Shown piece by piece: positions 54,012 to 54,084 of a DNA stretch of 54,084 nt. Numbering within the stretch: position 1 is the first letter of the stretch; the number at the start of each line of letters is the position of its first letter. This DNA is from Pengzhenrongella frigida (lineage in GTDB: Bacteria > Actinomycetota > Actinomycetes > Actinomycetales > Cellulomonadaceae). Location of the stretch: contig NZ_SDWW01000031.1 of NCBI RefSeq assembly GCF_004168625.1, forward strand, positions 1 to 54,084. The letters are read 5' to 3'. Below the pieces are notes generated by a model. It saw only the letters and a list, made by a program, of their open reading frames with translations. It made no database searches and had not been told where the DNA came from. The translations under genes were made by a program, and so were the position numbers.

Positions 54012-54084
54012 GTTGTCCGGCGGCGACCTACTCTCCCACACAGTCTCCCGTGCAGTACCATCGGCGCAGAGGGGCTTAGCTTCC
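54012..54084 (-). rRNA. rrf: 5S ribosomal RNA, 3' part (continues beyond the window)
   Basis: Read on the minus strand, the end of the window gives GGAAGCTAAGCCCC, GCGCCGATGGTACTGC, GGGAGACTGTGTGGGAGAGT and AGGTCGCCGCCGGACAAC, which are the well-known 5S rRNA core and 3' stem. The 5' half lies past the right edge. The exact 3' end is approximate. The 23S and 16S genes should lie further right. Confidence 0.93.

Noticed and set aside
53859-54061. Short minus-strand open frames over the 5S gene and terminator
   Set aside because: They read through rRNA and the terminator hairpin and have no coding signature.

Overview
The window is chromosomal DNA of a very GC-rich Gram-positive actinobacterium, most likely a Micrococcales relative of the Cellulomonas type. 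The basis is the strong G/C bias at third codon positions, the many GTG starts and 4-bp start/stop overlaps, and gene blocks typical of Actinobacteria: sufR-B-D-C-S-U-T, an ABC pair followed by ctaA, tlyA-NAD kinase-recN-steA-steB-pyrG-NUDIX, fabG-fabI, and single-enzyme glgA divergent from glgC. No phage, transposase, CRISPR array or tRNA was seen. The window ends inside a 5S rRNA gene on the minus strand.

Layout. 1-438 is non-coding and holds a TetR-type palindrome. 439-4196 (+) is an ABC-like ATPase, a YhgE/Pip membrane protein and a TetR regulator. 4209-5669 (-) is a nitronate monooxygenase-like flavoprotein with its own palindromic operator. 5889-6707 (-) is a SpoU/TrmH RNA methyltransferase. 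6790-10541 (-) is a heterodimeric ABC exporter, followed by an NfeD-SPFH pair (10674-12268), a stand-alone ABC ATPase (12365-13150) and a divergent unknown gene (13192-13986). 14030-16572 is the divergent glycogen pair glgA/glgC, then serB. 17351-19439 (-) is fabG-fabI-sixA. 19678-21198 (+) is DUF3099, a small Cys/His protein and SURF1. An ABC-F ATPase (-) faces the biotin ECF transporter bioY-bioM-bioN and a zinc metallopeptidase (22915-25841). 25884-32657 (-) is the full SUF iron-sulfur operon with a Rieske ferredoxin inserted. Divergent from it are an ABC ATPase/permease pair, ctaA, a GNAT protein and a DrrAB-like exporter (32866-38119). 38170-53821 (-) is a long co-directional block: TPR protein, HAD phosphatase, small ORF, tlyA, NAD kinase, recN, steA, steB/mctB, a MraY/WecA-like protein, murJ and a glycosyltransferase, then pyrG and a NUDIX hydrolase. 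The rrn terminator and 5S rRNA lie just upstream of that block.

How it works together. The contents are mostly housekeeping: Fe-S assembly (SUF), cytochrome oxidase maturation (SURF1, CtaA), fatty acid elongation, glycogen storage, biotin uptake, ribosome modification, and an envelope/division module (SteA, SteB, MurJ, lipid-carrier transferase-like protein, glycosyltransferase). A recurring regulatory theme is leaderless transcription: eleven genes have a TANNNT -10 hexamer 6-8 nt before the start codon and no Shine-Dalgarno. In two of these the -10 begins with the TAG stop codon of the upstream gene. The least ordinary coding feature is the 809-residue TPR protein, with an Arg/Pro/Asp-rich repetitive N-terminal half carrying an exact in-frame 154-bp DNA repeat, and an acidic tail.
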